A DNA stretch of 64,000 nt from Imbroritus primus (GCF_964332355.1 NZ_OZ201293.1:1674001-1738000), one strand, 5' to 3'; positions 25,439-34,491 are shown, numbered from the stretch's first letter. Made by a program: numbers and translations. The notes: generated by a model from the sequence alone, not told the origin.

Positions 25439-26896
25439 TTAGTGGCTGGTTGCCGTAGCCGGCAGGGACTGGGGAATGACCGCTTCGAACGCCGGCTTGC
25501 CGTACGCCGTCCGGAATACGTTCCAGGCCATCAGGAACATACCGCCGAGGAAGCACAGGCCACCCGCGAGGCGAATCACGTAGAACGGATAGGTGGCCTT
25601 GACCGATTCCACGAAGGTGTAGGTCAGCGTGCCGTCAGGCTGCACGGCGCGCCACATCAGGCCCTGCATCACGCCGGCGATCCACATCGCGGCGATGTAC
25701 AGCACCACGCCGCCAGTGGCGATCCAGAAATGCAGCTCGATGGCGCGCGTGCTGTACATCTCTTTCTGGCCGAACAGGCGCGGCACCATGTAGTACAGCG
25801 AGCCGATAGTGATCATGGCCACCCAGCCCAGTGCACCGGAGTGCACGTGACCAATGGTCCAGTCGGTATAGTGCGACAGGCCGTTCACCGTCTTGATCGA
25901 CATCATCGAACCTTCGAAGGTCGACATGCCGTAGAACGACAGGGCCACCACCAGGAACTTGAGGATCGGATCGGTCCGCAGCTTGTGCCAGGCACCCGAC
26001 AGCGTCATGATGCCGTTGATCATGCCACCCCAGGACGGCGCCAGCAGGATCAGCGAGAACACCATGCCAAGCGACTGCGCCCAGTCCGGCAGTGCGGTGT
26101 ATTGCAGGTGGTGCGGGCCGGCCCACATATAGGTGAAGTTCAGCGCCCAGAAGTGGACGATAGACAGGCGGTACGAGTAGATCGGACGTTCAGCCTGCTT
26201 GGGCACGAAGTAATACATCATGCCGAGGAAGCTGGTGGTCAGGAAGAAGCCGACTGCATTGTGGCCATACCACCACTGCACCATCGCGTCTTGCACCCCG
26301 GCATAGGCGGAATACGACTTCCACAGCGTGGCAGGCAGTTCCATGTTGTTGACGATGTGCAGCAGCGCGATCGTCAGGATGTAGGCGCCAAAGAACCAGT
26401 TGGCGACATAGATGTGGCGCGTCTTGCGCTTGACGATCGTGCCAAAAAACACCACCGCATACGCCACCCAGACCAGCGTGATGAGGATGTCGATCGGCCA
26501 CTCCAGTTCGGCATACTCCTTGGAGGTCGTGATGCCCAGCGGCAGCGTAATCGCCGCAGCGACAATCACTGCCTGCCAGCCCCAGAAGGTAAAAGCCGCG
26601 AGCTTATCGGACAGCAGCCTCACCTGGCAGGTGCGCTGCACGACGTAATAGGAGGTGGCAAACAATGCCGAGCCGCCAAAGGCAAAGATCACCGCATTGG
26701 TATGCAGCGGTCGCAGGCGGCCATAGGTCAGCCAGGGAATATCGAAATTGAGCGAGGGCCAGATCAGCTGAGCGGCAATCAGCACCCCCACGGCCATGCC
26801 GACGATCCCCCAGACGACCGTCATGATGGTGAATTGCCGCACCACCTTGTAGTTGAACGTATCCGCCGTAGGCGTCAACGATTGGGACGCACCCAT
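25439..26896 (-). CDS. ccoN: cbb3-type cytochrome c oxidase catalytic subunit I
   Basis: CcoN is the haem-copper oxidase core that reduces oxygen to water with high affinity and pumps protons. The 485-residue, 12-helix protein shows HTNAVIFAFGGSALFA, the copper-binding WYGHNAVGFFLT region, GPHHLQYTALPDW and WTIGHVHSGALGW, the His-rich loops that bind haem b, haem b3 and copper B. Start ATG at 26894-26896 behind a G-rich site. It is the first gene of the ccoNOQP transcript, downstream of a predicted FNR-dependent promoter. Confidence 0.98.
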   Translation of the reverse strand: MGASQSLTPTADTFNYKVVRQFTIMTVVWGIVGMAVGVLIAAQLIWPSLNFDIPWLTYGRLRPLHTNAVIFAFGGSALFATSYYVVQRTCQVRLLSDKLAAFTFWGWQAVIVAAAITLPLGITTSKEYAELEWPIDILITLVWVAYAVVFFGTIVKRKTRHIYVANWFFGAYILTIALLHIVNNMELPATLWKSYSAYAGVQDAMVQWWYGHNAVGFFLTTSFLGMMYYFVPKQAERPIYSYRLSIVHFWALNFTYMWAGPHHLQYTALPDWAQSLGMVFSLILLAPSWGGMINGIMTLSGAWHKLRTDPILKFLVVALSFYGMSTFEGSMMSIKTVNGLSHYTDWTIGHVHSGALGWVAMITIGSLYYMVPRLFGQKEMYSTRAIELHFWIATGGVVLYIAAMWIAGVMQGLMWRAVQPDGTLTYTFVESVKATYPFYVIRLAGGLCFLGGMFLMAWNVFRTAYGKPAFEAVIPQSLPATATSH

Positions 26897-26925
26897 ACTA
26901 CCCCCCGAGTGTCAAAATAAGTCGA

Positions 26926-26974
26926 TGGGAGCATGTTAGGCGGGCCCTGTGCAATCCGCGTTGATCCAGGTCAA
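26926..26974 (-). promoter_or_regulatory. Predicted class II FNR-activated promoter of ccoNOQP
   Basis: TTGATCCAGGTCAA (26961-26974, read here on the + strand) matches the FNR consensus TTGATnnnnATCAA at nine of ten fixed positions. On the - strand a TAACAT -10 element (26938 down to 26933) predicts a start at 26926. The box centre (26967.5) is then exactly 41.5 bp upstream, the classic class II FNR spacing. Confidence 0.85.
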
Positions 26975-27058
26975 GCGGAGGCGCTTTCACATGGTGGACA
27001 GGGAACTGTTGCAAAAAAGCGGTAGAACGCCATATTCCGGCACGGTTGCGCCGGACGG

Positions 27059-27208
27059 TCAGTGCGCCCGGTCGTCGTCGAGCAGCACCGACTGCGCCGG
27101 GCGCTCCAGATCATCGTACTGGCCCGAGCGCAGCGCCCACCACAGGCCCCAGGCAATCGCCACGACCAGCACCAGGCTCAGGGGAATCAGGAGGAACAGG
27201 GTTTCCAT
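27059..27208 (-). CDS. ccoS: cbb3 oxidase maturation protein CcoS
   Basis: This is a 49-residue protein beginning METLFLLIPLSLVLVV. One membrane helix is followed by WGLWWALRSGQYDDLERPA, the conserved CcoS signature. CcoS is needed to insert haem and copper cofactors into CcoN. The ATG (27206-27208) is 12 bases after the ccoI stop, behind an AAG/GAG-rich stretch, so it is probably co-transcribed with ccoI. The usual ccoG-H-I-S order is rearranged here, with ccoIS upstream of ccoN. Confidence 0.93.
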   Translation of the reverse strand: METLFLLIPLSLVLVVAIAWGLWWALRSGQYDDLERPAQSVLLDDDRAH

Positions 27209-27220
27209 CTTAGAACTCGC

Positions 27221-29782
27221 TCAAGACCGATGCGCGCCGCGCGACAGGCGCCATGCGTTGCCGACTACCAGCAACGACGACAGCGACATACCGATGGCCG
27301 CCAGCCAGGGCGGCATCCATCCGACCATGGCCAGCGGGATCGCCGTGACATTGTAGGCGAAGGCCCAGCCGAGGTTCTGGCGAATCACGCGGCGCGCCTT
27401 CCGTGCGAATGCCAGGGATGTGCCGACCACCCCGATGTCCCCGCCATTCAGGACCGCGTCCGCTCCGGCCTGCGCCAGCGGCGCGCCGCTGCCGATGGCG
27501 ATGGAAGCATCGGCCTGCGCGAGCACCGGCGCATCATTGATGCCGTCGCCGACGGCCAGCACGGTCTTGCCCTGCGCCTGCAACGCCTTGACATACGCGC
27601 GCTTGTCCTCGGGGCTGACACCGCCAGCAGCGTGCACAATCCCCAGTTCGCCTGCCCACCACGCGACCGTCGTCGGCGCGTCGCCGGACACGAGGTGCAC
27701 GGTGCACCCCTGTTCGCGCAGGTCGTCGAGCAGGCTGCGCGCCGCCTCGCGCAGCGTATCCTGCAGCGTCACGCAAGCCAGCGGGCCATGTGTGTCTGCC
27801 AGCCAGATGCGCGTCTGTCCCGCTGCGGGCGACGGCGCTACCGTGCCTGCCCAGGCTTTCGCATCGCCTGCGGCAATACCATGACTGGCGCCCTCACCGC
27901 CATACAGCGCCTGGGTGAATGCCAGGCTGCCGATGCGCACTTCACCCTGCGGAGTATCCATTGTCATGCCCCGCCCCGGCACGGCCCGCACCGTGCCGGC
28001 CGCCACCGGCGCGATGCCGCGCTGGGCCGCCTCGGTACAGAGCGCGCGTGCCAGCGGATGCTCGCTGGCCTGCTCTATGCCGGCCATGAGCGCCAGGCAC
28101 GCTTCCGCACTGGCCGGGCCGTACGTGACGATGTCCGCGACCATGAACCGGCCGTGCGTAAGCGTGCCGGTCTTGTCGAGCATGACGTCGCTCACGCCGG
28201 CCAGCGTCTCGATCATCCGGCCGCGCGTCACCAGCAGCCCGCATCGCGCCAACGCGCCGTGTGCCGCCGCCAGTGCCGCCGGTGTCGCCAGCGAGAGCGC
28301 GCAGGGGCAGCTCACCACCAGCACGGTGACCATCACCTGCAGCGCGCGGGACGGGTCGACCCACCACCACACTAGCCCCGACAGTGCTGCCAGTATGAGC
28401 AGCACCAGCACGAAGACCGAGGCCACGCGATCCGCCATGACGGCTGCCGGCGGTCGCTCCGCCAACGCCCGGTCGAGCAGTTGCACGATGCCCGCCAGGC
28501 GGGTGCCGGCACCAACTTCCGTGACTTCCACGACGATCGGGCTGCTGCAGTTGAAACTCCCTGCGAGGACAGCGTCGCCTGCGGCGCGCGGCACCGGCAG
28601 GCTTTCACCGGACAGCAGCGATTCATCCACGTCTGTCTGGCCATCCTGCACCACGCCATCCGCAGGAATCGTTTCACCGGGCCGGATACGGATCCTGTCA
28701 CCGTGGCGCAGGCGTACCACGGGCACGACCTCGGCGCTGCCGGAGGCGTCCAGCCGCTCGACCGTGGCCGGTAGCTGGCGCGCCAGCGCCTCGGCTCCGC
28801 TGCGCGCCGACTGGCGCGCCCGCAATTCGAGATAACGCGCCGCCAGCAGGAAGGCGACGAACATGGTGACTGAGTCGTACCAGACGTCGCCACGATCCAG
28901 AATCGTGGCGGCCAGGCTGGCGAGGAAGGCCGCGCCGATACCCAGTGCAACCGGCACATCCATGCCGAGGTGACGCCGCCGCAGATCGCGCCATGCGCCG
29001 GCAAAAATGGGCTGGGCTGAATACAGCACCACCGGTAGCGTCAGCAAGAGGCTAGCCCAGCGGAGCAAGGTCAGGTGATCAGGATCGATGGAATAGGCAT
29101 GGGTATACACCGGCCACGCATACATCATCACCTGCATCATGCCCAGCATCGCCACGCCCAGCCGCATCAGCAGGCTGCGGCGCTCGCGTCGGGCGTGGGC
29201 ATCGGAGCGGGCCGCCTCGAATGGCCATGCCGGATAGCCGATCTCCGCCATGCGGCGCAGCAGGCTGGACAGTTGGCAGGTGCTGCGGCGCCACCGCACG
29301 GTAGCGCGCCCGGTACTGAAATTGACCTGCGCGGACTGCACGCCCGGCAGCTTCTCCAGCGTCTGCTCGATCAGCCAGACGCAGGCGGCACAACGGAGCT
29401 GCTCGACGGCAAGCGTACATTCCAGCACATCGTCGCCCACCGGGCGGGTGAACTGTGCCATCAGCTCCGGGGCATCGTAGGCCTGCCAGCGACGTTCGGC
29501 ATCCTGCAACGCGGCCCCCTCCAGCGGCGTGGCAAAACGCGTGTCGGCACGGTATAGATGGCCAAAACCGCCGGCATGGATGGTCTCCGCCAGCGCCTGG
29601 CAGCCCGCGCAGCAGAACGCCGCCGGCACGTCGCCCAATGTCGTGTGCCAAGGTGTGTCCGCGGGCATCGGCTGGCCGCAGTGGTAGCAGCCGGCTTCCG
29701 TCGCTGCTGCAACCGGCGTGCGCATCTGCATCACGGCCGCGGCGCCGGCCGGCGCAGGAAAATCGGAGCCAAGGGTACCCAT
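27221..29782 (-). CDS. ccoI: Copper-exporting P-type ATPase CcoI for cbb3 oxidase assembly
   Basis: CcoI moves Cu(I) across the inner membrane for the binuclear centre of cbb3 oxidase. The 853-residue protein begins with a Cys-rich region (CYHCGQPMP and CCAGCQAL, about 32-70) and a heavy-metal-binding domain with CAACVWLIEQ. The P1B-type core has the metal-site CPC in VVSCPCALSLATP, the phosphorylation motif DKTGTLTHG and the hinge GDGINDAPVL. The ATG at 29782 would give an almost leaderless transcript from the predicted FNR promoter; Met codons at 29731 and 29725 are alternatives. Confidence 0.95.
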   Translation of the reverse strand: MGTLGSDFPAPAGAAAVMQMRTPVAAATEAGCYHCGQPMPADTPWHTTLGDVPAAFCCAGCQALAETIHAGGFGHLYRADTRFATPLEGAALQDAERRWQAYDAPELMAQFTRPVGDDVLECTLAVEQLRCAACVWLIEQTLEKLPGVQSAQVNFSTGRATVRWRRSTCQLSSLLRRMAEIGYPAWPFEAARSDAHARRERRSLLMRLGVAMLGMMQVMMYAWPVYTHAYSIDPDHLTLLRWASLLLTLPVVLYSAQPIFAGAWRDLRRRHLGMDVPVALGIGAAFLASLAATILDRGDVWYDSVTMFVAFLLAARYLELRARQSARSGAEALARQLPATVERLDASGSAEVVPVVRLRHGDRIRIRPGETIPADGVVQDGQTDVDESLLSGESLPVPRAAGDAVLAGSFNCSSPIVVEVTEVGAGTRLAGIVQLLDRALAERPPAAVMADRVASVFVLVLLILAALSGLVWWWVDPSRALQVMVTVLVVSCPCALSLATPAALAAAHGALARCGLLVTRGRMIETLAGVSDVMLDKTGTLTHGRFMVADIVTYGPASAEACLALMAGIEQASEHPLARALCTEAAQRGIAPVAAGTVRAVPGRGMTMDTPQGEVRIGSLAFTQALYGGEGASHGIAAGDAKAWAGTVAPSPAAGQTRIWLADTHGPLACVTLQDTLREAARSLLDDLREQGCTVHLVSGDAPTTVAWWAGELGIVHAAGGVSPEDKRAYVKALQAQGKTVLAVGDGINDAPVLAQADASIAIGSGAPLAQAGADAVLNGGDIGVVGTSLAFARKARRVIRQNLGWAFAYNVTAIPLAMVGWMPPWLAAIGMSLSSLLVVGNAWRLSRGAHRS

Positions 29783-29831
29783 GGTCCACAGTATGCCCGT
29801 GTGGTCTGGAACGTGGGTTGATCTGGGTCAA
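29783..29831 (-). promoter_or_regulatory. Predicted class II FNR-activated promoter of ccoIS
   Basis: TTGATCTGGGTCAA (29818-29831) is an FNR-type box with the same TTGAT/GTCAA half-sites as the ccoN box. On the - strand CATACT (29795 down to 29790) is a -10 element predicting a start at 29783, exactly 41.5 bp from the box centre (29824.5). Confidence 0.85.
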
Positions 29832-29985
29832 TGGCATCCCGGAGTGGCAAGACGCAGATCCATGGAGGGGCTGTCACGCATCCGGGCAAGCAGCGGCTCC
29901 CCGTCCCGCCGGCCTCACGCCAAGTCATCCGGACCACGCTCAAAAGATGCGTACAATGCCGCCCACAACCCTATCGGACACCATC

Positions 29986-30246
29986 GTGAAAAAGACTGAT
30001 CTCGAGAAAAACAAGGCGCTCAAACTGATCCACAACATGAAGCGCACCACCCTGCCCGTCCAGGCTGGCGGCAAGCCGGTGGACCGGCGCGAACAGCGCC
30101 GCCTCGATCAGGCACAAGGGCTGGTGCCGTTTGCGGTCAAGCTGAACGGTGAACTGGTAAAAGCCCTGCACGCCGAGGCACAAGCGCGCCAGATCAGCGT
30201 GAATGCGCTGGTCAGCGAGCTGCTTGAAAAGGGCCTGAAGGGCTGA
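29986..30246 (+). CDS. Small ribbon-helix-helix-like protein
   Basis: This is an 86-residue basic protein. The C-terminal half, PFAVKLNGELVKALHAEA followed by ISVNALVSELLEKGL, has the beta-helix-helix pattern of Arc/CopG-type DNA-binding domains, as in HicB C-termini. The N-terminal half is Lys/Arg-rich. I place the start at GTG 29986, because an in-frame ATG at 29956 lies inside a TACAAT -10 element (29952-29957). Neighbours give no toxin partner: ccoI diverges and zapE converges. A DNA-binding regulator is likely by fold, but its target is unknown. Confidence 0.7.
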   Translation: MKKTDLEKNKALKLIHNMKRTTLPVQAGGKPVDRREQRRLDQAQGLVPFAVKLNGELVKALHAEAQARQISVNALVSELLEKGLKG

Positions 30247-30326
30247 GGGACTGCAGGCCGAAAAGGCTGAAGACCGAAAGGCCGAGGCGTCCAAGGTGCG
30301 GCGGACTGAACGGCCGGGCACCCGCC

Positions 30327-31424
30327 TCAGGTGAGTGCGGTATCGACCACGCGGCGTGGCGCCTCCAGATATTCGCGCGATTGCATCTCGATGATGCGCG
30401 ACACCGTGCGGTGAAATTCGCCAGACATCGGACCCTCGGTGTACAGATCCACCGCCGGCACCTCCGCCGACATCAGCAGCTTGACCTTGTGATCGTAGAA
30501 CACGTCGATCAGCCAAGTGAAGCGGCGCGCCTCGGAGGCCATGCGGGGCGTCATCTTTGGCACGTCCGAAAGCACCACGGTGTGGAATTGCGTGGCGATT
30601 TCCAGATAGTCGTTCTGTGAGCGCGGTCCGCCGCACAGCGTCGCAAAATCGAACCATACGGCACCGCCGGCCTTACGCAGCGCGTGGATCTCGCGATGTT
30701 CGATGTGAAGGATGGGCGACTCGTCCGCCACGCCAGCCACCGCCGTGAAGGCATCACGCAGGGCCGCATTGGCCTTGGCATCGAGCGGCGTGTGATAGGC
30801 ATCCACCTGCTCCAGCGCACGCTTGCGGTAATCGGTGCCGACATCGACGTTCAGGATGTCGAGCTTGTCCTGCAGCAGCGCAATCGCCGGCAGGATACGC
30901 TCACGATGCAAACCATCCGGATACAGCAGGTCGGGCCGGTAGTTGGAGGTCATCACGAACTGCACGCCATTGGCGAACAGCTGGTCCAGCAACTTGTGCA
31001 GCATCATGGCATCGGCCACGTCGCTCACATGGAATTCGTCGAAACAGATCAGGCGATAGCGCTTGGCAATCCGCTTGGCGAGCACGTCGAGCGGGTCGGC
31101 CGTGCCACGCAGCTCTTCGAGCTCGCGATGCACCTCGCGCATGAATTCATGGAAATGCAGGCGGGTCTTGCGCACCAGCGGCACGCATTGATAAAAACAG
31201 TCCATCAGGAACGATTTGCCGCGCCCCACCCCGCCCCACAGATAGACGCCACGCGGCACCTCGGGGCGATTAAGGAATTTCTTAAGCGCCGAACCGCGCT
31301 TCTGCTTGTACGCCACCCACTCGTCATAGCATTGCTGCAGACGTGCAACGGCGCGCCGCTGGGCCTCGTCGGACTGATAGCCACGCTGCTGGAGTTCGTG
31401 TTCGTAAGCCTGCTGAACGTTCAT
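30327..31424 (-). CDS. zapE: AFG1-family ATPase ZapE
   Basis: This is a 365-residue P-loop ATPase of the AFG1/ZapE family, which influences Z-ring stability during division and low-oxygen growth in E. coli. It shows GVYLWGGVGRGKSFLMDCFY (Walker A), RLICFDEFHVSDVADAMML (Walker B, DEFH) and the FVMTSNYRPDLLYPDGL sensor region, all typical. The start at 31424 is the Met that opens the conserved domain (MNVQQAYEHELQQRGYQ). It sits downstream of lpd, separated by that gene's terminator. Confidence 0.94.
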   Translation of the reverse strand: MNVQQAYEHELQQRGYQSDEAQRRAVARLQQCYDEWVAYKQKRGSALKKFLNRPEVPRGVYLWGGVGRGKSFLMDCFYQCVPLVRKTRLHFHEFMREVHRELEELRGTADPLDVLAKRIAKRYRLICFDEFHVSDVADAMMLHKLLDQLFANGVQFVMTSNYRPDLLYPDGLHRERILPAIALLQDKLDILNVDVGTDYRKRALEQVDAYHTPLDAKANAALRDAFTAVAGVADESPILHIEHREIHALRKAGGAVWFDFATLCGGPRSQNDYLEIATQFHTVVLSDVPKMTPRMASEARRFTWLIDVFYDHKVKLLMSAEVPAVDLYTEGPMSGEFHRTVSRIIEMQSREYLEAPRRVVDTALT

Positions 31425-31576
31425 CGTCGAAAATCGCCGGCACGCGTTGCGTGCTGCCGGCCGGATGTCACATGACACCGGCTGGCGGGAACCACTTGAA
31501 AATGCCCCACGCTTGCCGCCATGCGGCGGCGCTGCCCCCGGGAAGACGTGCATTGCCCTGGGGCGGCCCTGCAATC

Positions 31577-31603
31577 AAAAACGGCACGCCTTGCGCGTGC
31601 CGT
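31577..31603 (-). terminator. Rho-independent terminator after lpd
   Basis: On the - strand ACGGCACGC, a short loop and GCGTGCCGT form a 9-bp perfect stem followed by TTTTT, 8 bases after the lpd stop codon. It should end the odhA-odhB-lpd transcript. Confidence 0.88.
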
Positions 31604-31610
31604 CTTGTCA

Positions 31611-33047
31611 TTACATATTGAGCGCGCGCTTGTCGACCGCGAGGGCCGCTTCGCGCACCACCTCGGACAGCGAGGGATGCGGATGGCAGACGCGGGCGAT
31701 ATCCTCGCTTGCCGCCTTGAACTCCATCGCCACCACGGCTTCCGCGATCAGGTCGGAGGCATTGGCGCCAATGATATGTACGCCGAGAATCTCGTCGGTC
31801 TTGGCGTCCGCAATCACCTTCACGAAGCCGTCGGCGGCGCCCATGCCCAGCGCACGGCCATTGGCCATGAACGGGAACTGGCCAGCCTTGGTCTCGCGGC
31901 CTTCAGCCTTGAGCTGCTGCTCGGTCTTGCCGACCCAGGCGATTTCCGGCGAAGTGTAGATCACCCACGGGATGCAGTTGTAGTCGATGTGCGGCTTCTG
32001 GCCGGCGATGCGTTCGGCCACGGCCACGCCTTCGTCTTCCGCCTTGTGCGCCAGCATCGGTCCGCGCACCACGTCGCCGATTGCCCAGATGCCGGGCACG
32101 GTCGTGGCGCAGTGGTCATCCACGGGGATGAAGCCGCGTTCGTCTACAGCCAGGCCGACGGCGTCGAGACCCAGCTTGTCGGTGTTCGGCACGCGGCCGA
32201 TCGACACGATCAGCTTGTCGCACTCGAGCGTCTTTTCCGACCCGTCGGCAGCCGTGTAGGCCAACGACACGCCCTTCTTGTCGGCCTTCACGTTACCGAT
32301 CTTGACGCCCAGCTCGAACTTCAGGCCCTGCTTGGTGAACAGCTTCTGCGCTTCCTTGGCCACACCGGCATCCACCGCGCCCAGGAAGGCCGGCAGCGCT
32401 TCGAGGATGGTCACGTCTGCGCCCAGGCGGCGCCACACCGAACCGAGTTCAAGGCCGATCACGCCCGCGCCGATGACGCCGAGCTTCTTCGGCACTTCGC
32501 CGAATTTCAGTGCACCTTCGTTGTCGCACACCATCACGTTGTCGACCGGAATCGATGGCAGGTGGCGCGCCTTGGAGCCGGTAGCGATGATGACCTGCTT
32601 GGCCTTCACCGTCTCTGCGCCATCCTTGCCGGCGATCTCGATCTGATAGCCACCGTCGGCCTTGCCGACGAACTTGCCGTGACCCTTGAGCAGCGTGACC
32701 TTGTTCTTGCGGAACAGGAACTCGATGCCCTTGGTCATCTTGCCGACGATGTCATCCTTGCGCTTGAGCATCTTGGCGACATCCACCGCCACGTCCTTCA
32801 CGGTGATACCGTGATCGGCCAGGTGGTGATTCACGTTCTCGACTTCCTCCGACGACGCCAGCAGCGCCTTCGACGGGATGCAACCAACGTTCAGGCAGGT
32901 ACCGCCCAGACGCGGCTCACCCTTGGGATCATCGTAGGGATTCGATTCGCAGCAGGCAACGTTCAGGCCCAGCTGGGCAGCACGGATCGCAGCGATGTAG
33001 CCACCGGGGCCTGCGCCGATGACCAGCACATCAAATTCTTTGCTCAT
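31611..33047 (-). CDS. lpd: Dihydrolipoamide dehydrogenase (E3 of 2-oxoglutarate dehydrogenase)
   Basis: E3 reoxidises dihydrolipoyl groups on E2 and passes electrons to NAD+. The 478-residue flavoprotein has the FAD-binding GAGPGGYIAAIRAAQLG, the redox disulfide GGTCLNVGCIPSKALL, the NAD-binding GAGVIGLELGSVWRRLG and the C-terminal catalytic HPHPSLSE. The start at 33047 follows AAAGGA and gives the usual MSKEFDVLVIGAG opening. It is the third gene of odhA-odhB-lpd and is separated from odhB by a 123-bp palindromic element. It probably serves the 2-oxoglutarate complex; sharing with other complexes cannot be judged here. Confidence 0.97.
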   Translation of the reverse strand: MSKEFDVLVIGAGPGGYIAAIRAAQLGLNVACCESNPYDDPKGEPRLGGTCLNVGCIPSKALLASSEEVENVNHHLADHGITVKDVAVDVAKMLKRKDDIVGKMTKGIEFLFRKNKVTLLKGHGKFVGKADGGYQIEIAGKDGAETVKAKQVIIATGSKARHLPSIPVDNVMVCDNEGALKFGEVPKKLGVIGAGVIGLELGSVWRRLGADVTILEALPAFLGAVDAGVAKEAQKLFTKQGLKFELGVKIGNVKADKKGVSLAYTAADGSEKTLECDKLIVSIGRVPNTDKLGLDAVGLAVDERGFIPVDDHCATTVPGIWAIGDVVRGPMLAHKAEDEGVAVAERIAGQKPHIDYNCIPWVIYTSPEIAWVGKTEQQLKAEGRETKAGQFPFMANGRALGMGAADGFVKVIADAKTDEILGVHIIGANASDLIAEAVVAMEFKAASEDIARVCHPHPSLSEVVREAALAVDKRALNM

Positions 33048-33107
33048 GAAGAAATCCTTTGGTTCGCTGTTTCCGCACACGCAGAAACAGAAACATCAAT
33101 AAGCAGG

Positions 33108-33230
33108 AAAACCTGTTCAGGATCCGTAGCGAGCGGCCCGAGGTTGGCCCGAGAAGCACAGCCGTACATGGGTACGGCGAGCATCACAGGGCCAAGATCG
33201 GGGCGCGCAGTAGGATCATGAGCAGGTTTT
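33108..33230. repeat. Long imperfect palindrome between odhB and lpd
   Basis: AAAACCTGTTCAGGATCC (33108-33125) is matched at the other end by the complement of GGATCATGAGCAGGTTTT (33213-33230), with 16 of 18 paired. Pairing continues inward through CGGCCCGAGGTTGGCCC against GGGCCAAGATCGGGG to the central GCCGTAC/GTACGGC hairpin. The result is one stem-loop of about 60-base arms covering nearly all the gap. Its right arm reaches into the odhB stop codon. Size and form resemble dispersed intergenic repeat elements. Confidence 0.85.
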
Positions 33231-34491
33231 ACAGGTCGAGGAGGAGGCGGGCCGGGTCTTCCAGCGCTTCCTTCATCGCCACCAGGCCCAGCACGGCTTC
33301 GCGGCCGTCGATGATGCGGTGGTCGTACGACATTGCCAGGTAGTTCATCGGACGGATCACGATCTGGCCATCGACCACCACGGCGCGGTCCTTGGTGGCG
33401 TGCACGCCCAGGATCGCGGACTGCGGCGGGTTGATGATCGGCGTCGACAGCATCGAACCGAACGTACCGCCGTTGGAGATCGAGAACGTACCGCCCGTCA
33501 GCTCTTCCAGCGACAGCTTGCCGTCACGCGCCTTGGCGCCGTACTCGGCGATCTTCTTCTCGATGTCGGCCAGCGACATCTGGTCTGCATTGCGCAGAAT
33601 CGGTACCACGAGGCCGCGCGGCGAACCGACCGCGATACCAATGTCGAAATAGCCGTGGTAGACGATGTCGTTGCCGTCGACCGAGGCATTGATGACCGGG
33701 TACTTCTTCAGCGCGTGCACGGCCGCCTTGACGAAGAACGACATGAAGCCGAGCTTGACGCCGTGTTCCTTCTCGAAGCGATCCTTGTACTTGGCACGCA
33801 GGTCCATCACCGGCTTCATGTCGACTTCGTTGAAGGTGGTAAGGATGGCGTTGGTCGACTGGGACTGCAGCAGGCGCTCGGCAATCCGTGCGCGCAGTCG
33901 GCTCATCGGCACGCGCTCTTCCGGGCGCTCGCCGAGCACGGCAAAATCAACCGGTGCGGAAACCTGTTGCAGGGCCGGACGTGCTGCCGGGGCAGCCGGT
34001 GCGGCGGCCGGCGCCTTGGCGCCCGAAGCGACAGCACCCAGCACGTCACCCTTGGTGATGCGGCCATCCTTGCCGCTGCCGGCCACCTGGCCAGCCGACA
34101 GGTTGTTCTCGGCCATCAGCTTGGCAGCCGAAGGCATGGCCGTGGCTGAAGCCGAAGCGCTCGCCGGCGCAGCGGCAGCGACCGGCGCGGCAGGTGCGGC
34201 GGCAGCCGGTGCCGGAGCAGCAGCGGCCGGCGCGGCCACCGCAGTCGAAGCATCGGTATTGATGCGCGCGATGACTTCGTCGGCGACGACGGTATCGCCG
34301 TCGTTGCGCACCAGTTCGGCAAGCACGCCAGCCGACGGAGCGGGCACTTCGAGCACGACCTTGTCGGTCTCGACTTCAATCAGGATTTCATCCACCGCCA
34401 CGGCTTCGCCGGGCTTCTTCTTCCAGGTGAGCAGCGTGGCTTCGGCCACGGATTCGGACAATTGGGGGACCTTGACGTCAACGATTGCCAT
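33229..34491 (-). CDS. odhB: 2-oxoglutarate dehydrogenase E2, dihydrolipoyl succinyltransferase
   Basis: E2 transfers the succinyl group to CoA in the TCA cycle and forms the core of the complex. The 420-residue protein has an N-terminal lipoyl domain with the lipoylated Lys in EVETDKVVLEV. An Ala/Pro-rich flexible linker (about 80-115) and an E3-binding domain (SAAKLMAENNLSAGQVAG) follow, then the acyltransferase domain with SYDHRIIDGREAV carrying the catalytic His. The start at 34491 is the standard MAIVDVKVPQLSESV; upstream in-frame codons belong to the 96-bp leader. Confidence 0.97.
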   Translation of the reverse strand: MAIVDVKVPQLSESVAEATLLTWKKKPGEAVAVDEILIEVETDKVVLEVPAPSAGVLAELVRNDGDTVVADEVIARINTDASTAVAAPAAAAPAPAAAAPAAPVAAAAPASASASATAMPSAAKLMAENNLSAGQVAGSGKDGRITKGDVLGAVASGAKAPAAAPAAPAARPALQQVSAPVDFAVLGERPEERVPMSRLRARIAERLLQSQSTNAILTTFNEVDMKPVMDLRAKYKDRFEKEHGVKLGFMSFFVKAAVHALKKYPVINASVDGNDIVYHGYFDIGIAVGSPRGLVVPILRNADQMSLADIEKKIAEYGAKARDGKLSLEELTGGTFSISNGGTFGSMLSTPIINPPQSAILGVHATKDRAVVVDGQIVIRPMNYLAMSYDHRIIDGREAVLGLVAMKEALEDPARLLLDL

